From Acanthacorydalis orientalis (Eukaryota; Arthropoda; Insecta; Megaloptera; Corydalidae), in NCBI GenBank assembly GCA_034766995.1, contig CM068315.1, positions 37,837,818 to 37,901,817 of the forward strand: a stretch of 64,000 nt of DNA, in the 5' to 3' direction. This document shows, piece after piece, positions 36,379-49,836 of the stretch. The notes below the pieces were generated by a model. It was not told where the DNA came from. It saw nothing but the letters and a program-made list of their open reading frames with translations, and made no database searches. Each line of letters opens with the position of its first letter. The stretch's first letter is position 1. Both the position numbers and the translations under genes were made by a program.

Positions 36379-37662
36379 ATTCGTTTCTTTATTTGAAATA
36401 TAATTAAATGTTCATATAACTAAAACAATCCTAACATACTTTTAGCACTATAGACAGTAATTCCTTCAACATATAAATTTTTCACTTCTTCGCAAACCAA
36501 AATATTTGTTTTTTTAATGAAAAATGTTCAATAACTGATTATAAATTATATTTTTTGATTGTTGCTTATGCTCATTTCAATGCTGTTATTCTTAAACTAA
36601 ATATAGAAAAAAGTATACAAACTATAATTAATTAATGAAGAAATTTATGTTAATATTTCTTAAATTATTATTATTATTATTTAAAAGTATATATGTTTTC
36701 ATGAAAACTTTGCTTTAAAAAATCTAAACAGAATGTTTTTATTCCTATATTTAGCTATTTCATTTTAATATTAAATCAAAAACCAATTCTTCATGATAAA
36801 TTTATGTTTTATAAAACTGTTTTCAAACAATATATAAATGTTATGATATAAATTACAAAATTGTATAAACATTTCAAGAAAAAAATGTTTCATAAAATTT
36901 AATAAACATGTAACTTAAAATTTAATAATTACAATTTTCAGATAACTTGACATTCAAAAAATATGGATATGTACATAATAAAATTATCTAATTTTAAATA
37001 ATATACACCATCAATTTATAAAATGTGAAATCCGCTGAGAGATTAATTCTACATGAAATGTTATATTATCCTTAAAGCAATCATTTCAAGATAAATTGAA
37101 TATATGTCATGGAAACAGAATATGTCATTGAAAAAATATGTAAACTACGTTATTTATTATCATAGATGAAACTTCAAAGTATAATTAATAAGTTACATGA
37201 AATAAATTATTAAATTTGAAAATGAAAAGATTAACTGCTTTTAAATACAGAATATAGTAACTGCTCGCATTTTACTTAAAGTATTTCACATACTTTTTTA
37301 TATATTGATGTAATTCAAAGATGTTCTAAATGTAATTATTTAATATAGCTTAATACATATCAAACAATTCATAAATTTAAAATTATTTAATATTTCCTTT
37401 TTAAATTAAAGTATTACTGACATTTACTGACAAACTTTATTATTTTAAATGAGTAAGTATTGTCTAACGATATTTTTATACAAAACTTAGTATTGTAGTT
37501 GATTAAATAACTATCAAATTTTCTCAACCCACGATTAAAGCTTTTAACAGTGTTTATTACTAATTTTTATATGGTTAATCATGATTAATTGAGGTGTGAA
37601 GACGCGTGGATAGTTGAGGTCTAAGTGATATACATTACTCATTTGAATTTAATAAATATGAA

Positions 37663-37693
<31 letters not shown>
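36379..37693. other. AT-rich stretch, no gene seen
   Basis: No coding sequence recognised. A (TA)n tract at about 37669-37694 leads straight into the mariner derivative at 37694. Confidence 0.6.
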
Positions 37694-37696
<3 letters not shown>

Positions 37697-38259
37697 CTTG
37701 GTAAGAAAATAATTGCGGTTTTTGTTTGAATCCTAACCTTAATTTTTTTTCGATAAAAATGTCACTTCATCGTGTTCATGTTAATATCACTTTAAATTGA
37801 ATTTTTCTATCTATATTATGGTAAGAACGACTTTGGCTTTATTGTTAATTTTGCTTCAAGTTGAGCTATTAAATTAAAGATGGACAAGAAGTAAATAAGA
37901 GCAATTTTTTGTATGACTTCAAAACGGGTGGTTGAACACCAAAACTGATCGTAAATTAAACAATGATTTGGAGTGGGTACTGTTAAGGAACGTACGATAT
38001 AGTGGTTTCAAAATTTTCGTGCTAAGAACGAGAGCCTTGAAGATGAAGAAGATCGCAGGTATCCTTCTTCAGTTCATAACGACCAACTAAATCCGTTAAT
38101 TAAAGAAGAAGCACGCACAACAATTCGAGAGCTTGTACAAAAGTAGAGCGTTAATTATCCAACAGTTTTGAATCACTTAAAACGAATAAGAAAATCAAAA
38201 AAGATAAGTATAAATATAAATTTGAAGGTTATAAACCACGATTATTTTTCTACGAATGT
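37694..38259 (+). mobile_element. ~560-bp mariner deletion derivative, copy C
   Basis: Left end CTTGGTAAGAAAATAATTGC abuts a TA microsatellite. Right end GATTATTTTTCTACGAATG. Leader (CACTTCATCGTGTTCATGTT) and ATG at 37880 as in the other copies. The coding part starts MDKK then a stop. Beyond it VKERTI, NDQL, ARTTIRELVQK and the helix ending NHLKRIRKSKK are readable across frameshifts, and the shared tail follows. No catalytic domain. Confidence 0.87.
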
Positions 38260-39085
38260 AATAGTTTGAACTGACGCAAAAAATGTAACTAAAAACAAAA
38301 ATATTTTATTCGATCGAATAAGAATGTAAATGCACAAGAAACTGAATTAAATGAATGTTTGTAGTTATATTTTGTTTTATCTATATAATAAATGTTATAT
38401 TAAAAAAAAATTAATAAATTGTCACAACTTTCTGAAATATTATTTTTTCAGTAAAACAAAGAATTACTTTTTATCTGACGAATGCAAATAAAAATATTTT
38501 TTTATATTCGGCATCATATTAAATTCCAACTAAATTCCTAAATATTTATATATATCAAATCTAGAACCTTCATCAAATATTTTAAACAAAATAAATCATG
38601 CTTTAATGACTTTTTCATATGTCATAAAAGGTAAAAATAATGACGCAACTGTCTATGAGCTTTCTACAATCGAACCAAATCTAGTATTTCAAAAAATAGC
38701 TATTGTCTCTTGAATATATTAACCTTTCTACATATTTTACGATCATTCTCATTTTTTACCTGAAAATTATTGGAAAATACAAAAGAAAACTAATAAATAA
38801 TCAAGAGTGTATGTATGTATGTAATGATAATATAGCTACGAATCAAAATATATTTAGTAGAAAACTTCACACTTATTAAATTTTTATTGACTAATTCCCA
38901 TAAAATATTATAATTCTCGTTACAATGAACAACATAAACAGAATGAATAGTAACAAGGTTTAAAAATATTACCTCTGAGGACGAAATTCTGATTATCTTT
39001 GGATAAAATGAATAAGTTGATCTTTGAAATCTTTTCGATAGCAAGTTTAAAATAAACATTTTTTGATTTGTATTTAAATAATGTG

Positions 39086-39087
<2 letters not shown>

Positions 39088-39130
<43 letters not shown>

Positions 39131-39142
39131 TGGGTGTGTGTA
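39088..39142. repeat. (TA)n microsatellite with TG tail
   Basis: A TA run then GCGTGGGTGTGTGTAC. Confidence 0.93.
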
Positions 39143-39687
39143 CAAATGCGTGTGTGTCGCAAACAACTTCACATTTCCATCGAACATTAAAACGTGTATT
39201 TTTCCTTGTAATTTTTTTTCAATTTTGCTTGTACTTTCTTTGATATTCGTATAGCTTTTATTTAAAGATATCTCCTAACATGTTTTAAAGTGAAACTGAA
39301 TTGGACCATTGTAAGAAACCTATTGTATCCCCCATTTTTCTACGACAATGCGACGATCAGACGCTCCAGGCATTCATGCACGTCACGCGGCTCCGTTTGA
39401 TTTAATACACGATGTGAGGTATATAAGCTCTGTATTTGACATTGCCCTTCGATAGTATACATAATTTATCATTTTTTATTTAATACGTCCACTGATATAA
39501 GAAAGAGAACAACAAACATAAACAAAAGTTTGATTTATAAAGCTTAAAGTTTTTTGTCGTTTTTTTGAAGCGAAATTTTAAAAAACAAAGATTCTGTTAT
39601 AAACATACAAGCATGATCCATAAATGCAAAGTATAAAAAAATGCTATATGAGTACCAAAATTAAAATATTCGCAAATTTCAATAATT

Positions 39688-39700
39688 ATATGTATATATA

Positions 39701-39737
<37 letters not shown>

Positions 39738-40000
39738 ATATATATATATATAAACATATATATATATATAAACATATATATATATATAAACATATATATA
39801 TATATATATAAACATATATATATATATAAACATATATATATATATATATATAAACATATATGTATATATATATATATTTATAAACATATATATATATATA
39901 TATATATATATTTCTAAACATATATATATATATATATATATATTTATAAACATATATATATATATATATTTATAAATATATATATATATATATATATATG
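39688..40000. repeat. Minisatellite-like (TA)n-AACA array, 11 AACA interruptions
   Basis: About 310 bp of TA runs punctuated by 11 TAAACATA interruptions at irregular spacing of about 18-40 bp. The last third also has TTTATAAA interruptions. Long Tyr/Ile-rich open frames on the minus strand here (39597-39953) are artefacts of the repeat. Confidence 0.92.
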
Positions 40001-41176
40001 CTTATTATATATGATTACTTTTATTTAAGTAATATCTTCGTACAAAAGCTATTATGTTAAAATGCAAATATTAACACAAGTGTCGCTTACTTAAAAGTTT
40101 AAATTATTTTCACATAACATTCCTTTGTATTAAATTAATTCAAGTGATATACACTGTCCATTATGTTATAATGCGGTGTTTCCCAAACATTAAACTTTGA
40201 CGGCGAGAACAACAAAATTAACTTACACACTACAGTTCATTGTAATTTATAAACAAGGAAAGTTTAATGAAGTCCAAAAGTAACGTTGAATTAAATTTAT
40301 TAGAATGAAATTATGAGTTTAAAAAAAAAATTAGAATGTATTTTTAGAAATGTAATCTTTTAATCGATAAATACTACGTTCATTTGTGGATTAACTACAC
40401 TACAATAAATACTAAATTTTTTTTATTTTTAAAATGCAATCTTATTAATGTTATCTAAAACAATTATAATTTTTTTTATAAAAAAACTATTTTTTTAATT
40501 TTTAACAGAATATAAAACTAATTTTATGACATATATTCTTACTTATTATATTCATTCATTGCTTTTATGTTAATCATTAAGTATAAAAAGATATATTAAT
40601 TACTAGTATTCACTATTAGTAATAAAATGAATTGTTTTTTAAAAAAATGTGTGAATGGTATTTTATAAATTTGTATCTTTATCTTGGGGAAAAAGTTTCA
40701 GTTAATTCAATAAATTATTTTTATATAATAAAAGTATTCTTGACCCAATGCTACATGATTTTTGATATTTTATTCAAAACAAGCATGCGTATAGAAAAGT
40801 ATGTAAAAGCAAATAAATTATTTTTTTTTATCTATAATTTCTTATTACTGATTTTTAATGGATACAAATAGCCTTATATGAAACTAACAAATACATTTAC
40901 TATGTACATTTTATGTGTGATATTAAAAATATACTTATCCAATTATATAAGGGTAATTATTTAATAATATCACATAGTTCTGAATGTGTTTGAGGGAAAA
41001 ATAAATTAATAATTTTAAAAAATATATAAATATTTTTTCCATTATAATATTTTAATTTTTAAAAAACTAAATCGAGAAAAATAATAAATGAACACAAGAG
41101 TATATTTTCAAAACTGCTTTAATAGAGACAAACTCGTTGTTTCTATAATTTACACATAACACAAATGCTTAAAAAC

Positions 41177-41177
41177 A

Positions 41178-41212
<35 letters not shown>
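41177..41212. repeat. (TA)n microsatellite
   Basis: A TA run. Confidence 0.94.
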
Positions 41213-41216
<4 letters not shown>

Positions 41217-42257
41217 TATTAAGTTATTTAAAAATAAATAATGTCCATTAAAGAACTGATACTGCTAAGACTTTCCTAAAATGTAAGCTATTTTATTACA
41301 TTATCATTACAGAAACTCATAAAGCCATCATCCTAATTAAACACGGTTGAAACTTCATCATACAAAACATAATAATATAATTATAGAAACAAATAAACGT
41401 ATGGAATTACACAATATCGTCGAATTACGAGCACTCTACAAAACAATAAAGACAAGGACAGAAATTTATAGTGCCTTCTAGTTCTTGTACATATATGCAC
41501 CAGGTGTAGACAACAGGATGCCTGCAGAACGGAAATTACATTTTAATTTGTGAACAGAGAACGATTTTCTTTCTGATATGAGTTTTGTAAAATATGCCAA
41601 ATTTCCTTATTAAAATACTTATTATACACAGCAACGTTTTTTGAATATATTTAGATAACGTATATTGAAGTTTTAGGTGTAGCTTACTCGCAGTACAGAT
41701 ATTTTTTCAACATTAAATATACATGATTTTACTCTTAGTTATTTCTTATATATATATATATATAGTAGAATTTGTATAAACAACCATTATTCACAATAAC
41801 AAAAATGTAAAAACATTTTGAAATGATTTCATGTGCTTTCAAATCGATGACAAGGATTAATTGTTTGTTTTTACGGTTGTCAATAATTTTTTTTAAATTG
41901 AAATGAATTCACCCAAGCTTGGATTTCACATCCGACGGATTAAAACAAACATTAATAATTTTAGCTCCACTGTGATATAAAAAAGTAAACGATTTTTTTA
42001 AAAAAAATTGGCATATTAACGACTTTAATTTGTCCTAGCGAATAATGAATCATTTATCGAATATGAACTTTATTGTTGTATCTTTTGATTATTGTAACTA
42101 TAATATACACAGAGTGTAATCCATTCAGTACTGTTTGTCAAACAATCTATTAACAAAGATTTTTAATTGCCTTTCAACGAAATATACACAATGATAATTT
42201 AATTCGATCCTTATACAAAATGTGATTCGTTAAAACTATAAAGACTATCAATAATAC

Positions 42258-42259
<2 letters not shown>

Positions 42260-42311
<52 letters not shown>
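42260..42311. repeat. (TA)n microsatellite
   Basis: A pure TA run. Confidence 0.95.
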
Positions 42312-42312
<1 letters not shown>

Positions 42313-42648
42313 TTTCTTCAATTTTTAGAAATAATTAAGTCAAACTTTCATTTTGTTTACATTTTTGTTCCTAAAACTGTTATTTAAAAACAATATATTT
42401 ATTATTTAATAAACGTACACAAGTATAAATACGTGTATATATAAGGGTGATTCAATTTAGGCTTCCATATGGAAGTATTAAAAGGGAGCGCTAGTTTTAA
42501 GAAAAGTTATGTTATTTTTATTTATTATTTTAGTTCAATTCAATACTAAAATACAACTGAACTAAAATACTAAATGAGAGATAATATGGGTTTTCATAAG
42601 TTTTACGTAATATTTTAATAGTTTCGTGTAGAATCCTAAGTTCAATCA

Positions 42649-42650
<2 letters not shown>

Positions 42651-42727
<77 letters not shown>

Positions 42728-42740
42728 TATATATATATAT
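42651..42740. repeat. (TA)n microsatellite
   Basis: Nearly 90 bp of TA with one ACACACA interruption. Confidence 0.95.
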
Positions 42741-43287
42741 AAAACTTCAAATATTTAGAAACAAATAATAAATTTCGTTACATTATTTTAATTCAAAATA
42801 TTACAAATATATACATAAATATAACATTCACAAATGTTGAAATCTAAGTATTCTATTTTATAAAAAAATAATATTTTCTAATTTTTTATTTCGCTGTCTT
42901 AATATTTATTTTCAATAATAAAAATCATCATTTTTCTAACAAACATTATTTTCAGATTAAAACATTGTTTCTTTAAGATTGCATACACACACATATATAT
43001 ATATATATAGTGTATATATATATATATATATATTGCAATGTTATGAATTGCTCTAGGCCAAACTTGCTTGTTAGGCGAATATACTTATATTTTATACGAA
43101 CGTGATTATTTACATCTTTGCACAAGGATCTCTCATTTTAATTATTCGCAGAAGACATTTTCAAATAAAAAAAATTAATTTTTTCGTTAAAAACATATGT
43201 AATTATTTATACAAACACGTTAGATATTTGTAATTAAAACATAAGTATACTGTGTTAACCTATTTTACATAATTACTTAAATATTTT

Positions 43288-43365
43288 ACACACACACATA
43301 TATATATATACACACATATATATATATATACATACACACATATATACATTCATACACACATATGT

Positions 43366-43410
<45 letters not shown>

Positions 43411-43447
43411 TTCACAAATATGTATATATATACATACATACGCACAC
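43288..43447. repeat. Compound (CA)n/(TA)n microsatellite
   Basis: Alternating CA and TA blocks over 160 bp with CATACA variants. Confidence 0.93.
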
Positions 43448-45250
43448 GAATACATGAAGGTTTTATTTAGAGAGATGCTGTTTTCCCTTTCTCCATCAAT
43501 CATAAGACTTGGATTCTTGGACGTGATGGTTTTCTCCGAGGCGGAAATGTCAGTTACTCACTCAACCTGGACAATTTTATGTGGGTTCCAAACCACAAAC
43601 GGATCTTATATCTATTAATAAAACTCACACATGGCTATGACAAAGTTTCACGCAACTTTCAGGAAAATAATTAAAATAAATATATAATAGTTATGTCTAA
43701 TTTATGTATTTGTATATTAATATCATAAATCAAATGCTTTGAGAACTTGTATTCATGAAAAAGGTTTGGGAATACGACAATATTGATTTCTTCAAAAGAA
43801 TACACATTTGGATACTTTATACGCATACCTTATAATTATTATTTGAACATCTTTGTTCTATTGTTTTCTTTTTATTAACACTAATTTAGGATTAAAAATA
43901 TTTATATTTATTATAAGTTCTGAATGAAGATTACAATCTATAGAATGTAACTTATTCAAAGAACCTTTTAAGTCAAGTCAATTAATTCTTATTGTTTCGG
44001 AAAGTATTAATTTTTATTTGAATACGCTGAACAACGTTTTTGTAGAATAAAGTTAAAATTAAAAATGTGTCTAGTAGCTCACTTCATTATTCGGTATTGA
44101 CTTGTCGTTTATACGAAATTCATAATTTTTATAAAAAACAGACTAAACCCACTGGTTGTTTCAAAAAACCTTCATACTAAAGGTTATATTTCTTAAATGG
44201 GCAGAAATATCGTTTTCTTTAACAAAGTGTTGATTTATGTAGAAATTAATCTACATCTATAAACATTTATTTTTTTAAATTACTTCATACAAGTGTCACA
44301 GTTTATAAATTAATTTTTAATCATTAAATATTTTTTAATTTTAGATTTTTTTTAAAATATAATTAAAAATAAAGAAACACCGATTATTGTAAATGTAATT
44401 GGCCTTTGAAAGAAAATATATTTTTTGATATTTGGTACGCTAAAGGCACTGTTTTAGACATGGAATCAAAATTGAAATTTACTATTTTTATAATGATACA
44501 CACTCATAATTTAAGATTTTAATTATAATTTCAATAATGAACAACTGAAAGTATACTTATTTTTATTTTCAATTTATTTACTTATATACTTTATTATGAA
44601 TCTCAAACGACATAAAAAAATAAATAGTAATATTAAAAAAATAAGCATAAATAATACAAAATGTTATTACAACTAAAAATGAAAATTATCCCAGCTACAC
44701 CCATCATATATCACCATAAAATTATATAATTAGAATTATATAACTTTATTGGACACAGTATACAGTTTTTACTGAGATTTTATGAATAATCGTTATAATT
44801 AATATTCAAAACATTTAAATCTATATAGTTGTAATAAAATATATATATATATATAAATATATACACTAAATTGTAATTTTATTTACATTGCCTTCGAATT
44901 ACATGAATGGAAAATGAATTGAAACCCCCAGGACAAATGAAAGCCTGCACTCAATTGGTAGGCTGACCACAAAACAGAACAGTTGATTAGTGCCCCTTCC
45001 CTCCCAAAAATATAGTTTAATATTTAACAAGTGCTCCCTGTGTTGACATTAAACAGAACCGGGCAAATACCCTCTGTAGTATTGATGTATCAGTATCGGA
45101 ACATTAAAAACGTTTGTCATAAAAATTTACAATGATCTGTACTAAAATTTACTAATATAAATAAGCTTATAATACACTCTCTATGTGTTTATCAACATAA
45201 TTCTCTGTCATCAGTGTCAGTCATTAGCAATTAATCAACAAAATATACAA

Positions 45251-45252
<2 letters not shown>

Positions 45253-45310
<58 letters not shown>
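45253..45310. repeat. (TA)n microsatellite
   Basis: A TA run. Confidence 0.95.
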
Positions 45311-45730
45311 GTTTGCGCATTAATTAATAAACAACTATTTTTATGTTTCAATAACTCTCAAAATTAAGAATTCAATGAACTAAATGCTAAGATAAATAAT
45401 AATCTACCTGTAGAATAATAATTTTCTAATACTGTGCGGTTTTAGTTATACCTATTTATCATTTATGATTTCGTTTTAATATAATTAAATCTAATATCAT
45501 TTCTATAGAATGAGATTTAATATCTGGCATATTAGAAACTTTCCTAAAAAATGAAATAAATTAATTAAAAAATTAAGAAATGTATTCGTAATTCTGAAGT
45601 TAATGAAATCTGAAAATTAATTTCCGAAATTAATACGTTTTATGTTTATTTTCAAACAGATGTAAACATCTCTAAAATTATAAATAATATTAAAAATCCT
45701 ATACATATCAACATAAAATGTATTAATCTG

Positions 45731-46210
45731 ACTGTTGGATGACTAACGCCTAATTTTTGTGTAGGCTTTCGAATTGTTGCGGGTGGTTCTGATTCAAGTA
45801 ATACCTTCACTTGATCGTTATAAATTGAAGAAGTACGTCTGGGACCTTCTTCATTTTTAAGGCTTTCATCCCCAGTACAGAATTTTTGGTACTACAATTG
45901 GACTATACGTTCCTTAACAGTACCCACACCAAAAGCGTTTTTAGTTTATGAGCAGTTCATGCTACTTTACCACCAGTTTTGAAATCATACATAAAAATTA
46001 CTCTTATTTACTTCTTTTCAATCTTTAATTCAATAACCCAATTTTAAGCAAAATCAATAATAAAACCAAAGTCGATGTTATCAAAATACAGACCAAAAAT
46101 GATGAGTAAAATGATATTAACATGAATATGATGAAATGACACTTTCATCAAAAAAAATTAAAGTTATAATTCAGAAAACAAAAACCGCAATTATTTTCAT
46201 ACCAATCCAA
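45731..46210 (-). mobile_element. ~560-bp mariner deletion derivative, copy D, 3'-truncated
   Basis: On the minus strand it starts at 46210 with TTGGATTGGTATGAAAATAA and shows the leader and coding start (ATG changed to ATT). It then reads KTGGKVA, GVGTVKERIVQ, TGDESLKNEEG, DQVKVLLESEP and TIRKPTQKLGVSHPTV. It breaks off at about 45731, before the junction tail and right terminus. It is the only copy here on the minus strand. A chance to read the deletion junction is lost in this copy. Confidence 0.83.
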
Positions 46211-47975
46211 TAATACTTAAAATGTCACACTGGATAACAACTTCAATAAATATTTCAGGAATGATAGATATTTTAAAACTTATAAACATCAATTTAAAAC
46301 TAGTTTGATAATTGATTTGATTATCAAAATAAATACATAGTAATATAGTTATTCAAATATTAGTATTTATTTTTACGTTAGTGCAGTTCCACTTTTTGTA
46401 ACTATTCCAACTTTTCATATATTATTTTTATATTAATAGAAAAAGATTTCATTAGGTTCAAAGAAGTATTAGAATTTTAATTCATAAGTAAGAAGAAGAG
46501 CCATATTTTGTTATTTTAATTAATAAATAAACGAATAAAAAATAACAATTTTATTAACAAAGTATTTTTTGTTATTATACATAACTCATATCATGCATAA
46601 TTCGTCTCAGTATTCTCATATTTTCACAAACAATCTACCAAAATACTACAGAGTTTGAAAACAGAATACAATACATATTTTAACACATGTGCCTTTTATA
46701 TATACTGAAAAGTACGTAAGTGTTTTATGAACATTATTGTATTCACATCGCTAAATAAGCTACATATATACTTTCTGTGACCGAGAACAAAAACTTACAC
46801 AAAGACCTCTCCTACCGTTTGAAACGAGTTGTTGTAGCAATATAACGATCCCTTACATATCAATAGTATCACTAACTGAAATAAACAGTAAAAAAGAAGG
46901 AAGAACAATACAACACATCTAACAAACCATAGATAACTGGGACAATGTTCTTTAAAAAAACGATCTTTTTGAGAGGACTTGTGCCACTATAAGGAAGCCA
47001 GAGCTTCAAAGGTACATATCATTGTCTTTCCGCGCAACCCAAATCCAAACAAGCCGTCGACGCGTATCAAAATCTATATCGTACTTGGATCAGTATTTCT
47101 ATACGGCTATATATATCCTCTGATCTTTCTATTTAGGAAGTCTTGATTGAAAATACGAGTATCACAAAAACCGTTCGCGTATACAAAATACTGTCACTAT
47201 ATTGCAGTTTGCCTTTTGGAGATTCACGCAGCATGACAGTTTCAGTTTATTTCATTTCTACTTCACTTATTTCATTCTATTCTTTTTCCAAATTTCAAAT
47301 TTAAATAATATAGATATTTATTTTCCGATGCTTTTAAGTCGGACGCTTCATTTACTACTAACATTTTTTTAAAATGTGATTCTCGATATAAATAAAATTC
47401 ATATGCTTTTATAAAATGCACATATAATCAAAATTGTAGGCATGCACATCCGAATGTTTTCGTGTCATGAATTACAAGCTAATTTCACACGACTACATAA
47501 TTTCAGCAGCATAGTACGAAAGATACGCCATAACCAATAAATGTATTACGTTTTCATTTTCGCACGGCATAACATAATCTTTATCAGTCATGACGTATGA
47601 CGTGCGCAGCGTACATATAAATTACATGACTGAGTGAATTTACCTTTTGCACCAAACACATCATATTCTTAGTTTATTCCGAACTGCCTACATACTTTAA
47701 CTTTAATAATAGTATTAAACTTTAGGGACATGGCTCTATATAATCTCTAACATGCTGACTTAATTCCAAGGGTTTTATTTGTAAGTCAGTAGTGAATGTC
47801 ATCATAACCCACATAATCGTTACGGTATTATGATACGATATACCTGGGTATCATGTCATAATACCAAACTATACAATAGTTTTTTTCTTATCGTTTAACA
47901 TTTCCGAGATATATTTTTTCCAAACATACTACTGTAATGCTTTTTCAAAAAATATATATTTATTATAAAATGAAA

Positions 47976-48008
<33 letters not shown>

Positions 48009-48055
48009 TTCATATATATAAATAAATATATATATACATACATATAAATATATAC

Positions 48056-48096
<41 letters not shown>

Positions 48097-48218
48097 GTAT
48101 TTATAGCAACTTTTTCAATTTCGTACTAAAGTATATATTTTAAATATGGGTGTCTTATTAAAAGAAACTATCAAATTTGAAACAAGTTAAATAACAAAAT
48201 TTAAATTAAAATCAATAT
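46211..48218. other. AT-rich stretch, no gene seen
   Basis: A less AT-rich region at 46780-47240 has no recognisable frame. A compound microsatellite occupies 47981-48092. Confidence 0.55.
47981..48092. repeat. Compound (TA)n microsatellite
   Basis: TA runs with CATTCA, AAATAAA and CATACA interruptions. Confidence 0.93.
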
Positions 48219-48222
48219 TTAA

Positions 48223-49385
48223 CCCTTTGGGTTATGAGGTGACAACACTAATTTTCCTTAAAACTCTTGAATCACCTCTGACGTGACTTCATATAGTTAA
48301 TAAAGCAAATCAGTAGGAAACAGGTTTTTTTTTCAAAAAGTGCTTTGAAACTATGTGTATATACATAAAAGCTTGGTATTATACACTTCTCAGCATGGAA
48401 TAATTAATAATATTAGTGTTCCTAATCAAATATTCAATCACAATCGAATACTTCCAGATTATTTAGAGAGATCAGTTTATGTACTACTGAATTATTTTTT
48501 AGTATTGTAACAATAGTAGTAGTCAATTATTAAGTAAAGTATAGTAGTATAGCAAAGTATAATCGTCAATTATTGTAACCTTAAAATCAAAAATCTTGTT
48601 GCTTGTCGATCGAAAAAATTACTAGCCTTAGAATAAGCGTGTCGTCGCGATGTTAAGTAGTTATGACTCATCGGAAATAAAAATTATTATAAGAATTACA
48701 CGTGGACGACTTCGAAAGGAAATAAAAAAAAACCTCAAGTAGTTTGCAATTATGATAAGTACATGGAGGCGTAAATCACGTGGACCTTTATAATATAGTG
48801 TTTCATACAGAAATTTATAAAATGGTGGGGAAAATATTCTTTTGGGGTCTAGAAATATGCTCCATTAATTCATATATTTTATATAAAACACGCTGCAAGA
48901 GATATAACATCAAACCCATGAAACATAAATTTTATTTACATACAAGTATAGTGACTTGTGGGAAATTTACGACAAGGTGCGAAACATCGGGGAACACCCT
49001 CAACATCAGACCAAGAAAATCAGCTTGATGGTAGATTACATGTAATAACTGCATATCCTCAAGGCAAACATAATAACTGCTTGGTATGTTCAAATCGTAA
49101 AACAAAAGATAGAAGGCGAACAACAGTATACTTTTGTGAAACTTAAGACAGGAAACCATTTTTACATATAGGACATCGTTTTAAAAAGTATCATACTTTA
49201 AAAAAATATAAATAACAATAAACTAAATATTTGTGTTTTGACATTAAGCATTCTTTATGAACAATCGTTTTATTAATAAAAGACTAAACTTTAAATAACT
49301 GCAAGCAATATCTTCATACTTAAGATGAGATATCAAAACAGGAAGAATTAAATCAGAGTTACGAAAACAATTATAGTGCAAAGGG
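48223..49385 (+). mobile_element. Second piggyBac-family element, internally deleted
   Basis: The left end CCCTTTGGGTTATGAGG follows TTAA (48219-48222). The right end GTGCAAAGGG is followed by TCAA (49386-49389), apparently an eroded TTAA. The terminal repeat is short (CCCTTTG). The length is 1163 bp. Inside is the C-terminal half of a piggyBac transposase. The termini differ completely from those of the piggyBac at 11381, so it is a different lineage. Confidence 0.8.
48650..49215 (+). pseudogene. piggyBac transposase, N-terminus fused to C-terminal half
   Basis: A degraded start near the ATG at 48650 is joined to the C-terminal part. VVCNYDKYM near 48735-48765 corresponds to the YNKYM motif. 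IYKMVGKIFFWGLEICSINS and YILYKTRCKRYNIKPMKHK follow in frame 48780-48955. The frame then shifts and 48958-49215 gives RHRGT-like linker residues, GRLHVITAYPQGKHNNCLVC, TVYFCET, a TAA at 49144, and RKPFLHIGHRFKKYHTLKKY to a natural stop at 49213. The CxxC and later Cys/His residues are the cysteine-rich zinc-binding domain that ends piggyBac transposases. One cysteine is lost to the stop. The catalytic core is deleted. Confidence 0.85.
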
Positions 49386-49389
49386 TCAA

Positions 49390-49836
49390 AAACAAATAAA
49401 ATCTAATTATTCACTATGCATCTCTAAAAAAAAATAAGTACTAATATTTTTTTATACAAATTTACAAAACAATATTTAAAGTAAATAATAACAAAATATA
49501 TTCATTTTAAATCAAATGTCAATAAAATATTACGTTTTTTATAAAATGTCTCTCAGAAAACATTTTGCAAAAATTATTCTGTGATGACGCTCAGCCGTTT
49601 AGTACAAAAGCGTGAACATATAAAAACAGAAATAACAACCGATTGGTATAAACATCTGGTACTGTTTAAAAGAATCAGTATATAATGTAAATTTTAATCA
49701 AACTCAAATAAAAATCATATTTTTAACGAAAAACTTACTTTTTGAAAACCGAACACAATACGTAATTGTTATTTCAATTATTCCAAAATGAATGAAAATA
49801 AAATTAATTATTTTTGTCGTATAAGCTATCATTGTA
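49390..49836. other. AT-rich stretch, no gene seen
   Basis: Short gap between piggyBac and mariner with no recognisable feature. Confidence 0.6.

Larger units (their letters stand above)
38260..45730. other. Long AT-rich stretch with microsatellites, no gene seen
   Basis: No coding region recognised in about 7.5 kb. Less AT-rich patches lie at 39300-39470 (with TATATAAG at 39420-39427, a possible but unsupported TATA box), 41400-41560, 43480-43640 and 44900-45120. I could not assign any of them. Confidence 0.55.

Noticed and set aside
39420..39427. TATATAAG as a TATA box
   Set aside because: No initiator or downstream gene. Such words are common in AT-rich DNA.
39597..39953. 118-codon minus-strand open frame rich in Tyr and Ile
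   Set aside because: It lies wholly on the (TA)n-AACA array; alternating TAT/ATA codons lack stops by default. The same applies to frames over TA runs at 9312, 16202, 26723, 29735, 38920, 42530, 43273 and 45185.
40165..40330. GGTGTTTCCCAAAC resembling a hAT terminus
   Set aside because: No matching partner end or 8-bp duplication found nearby.
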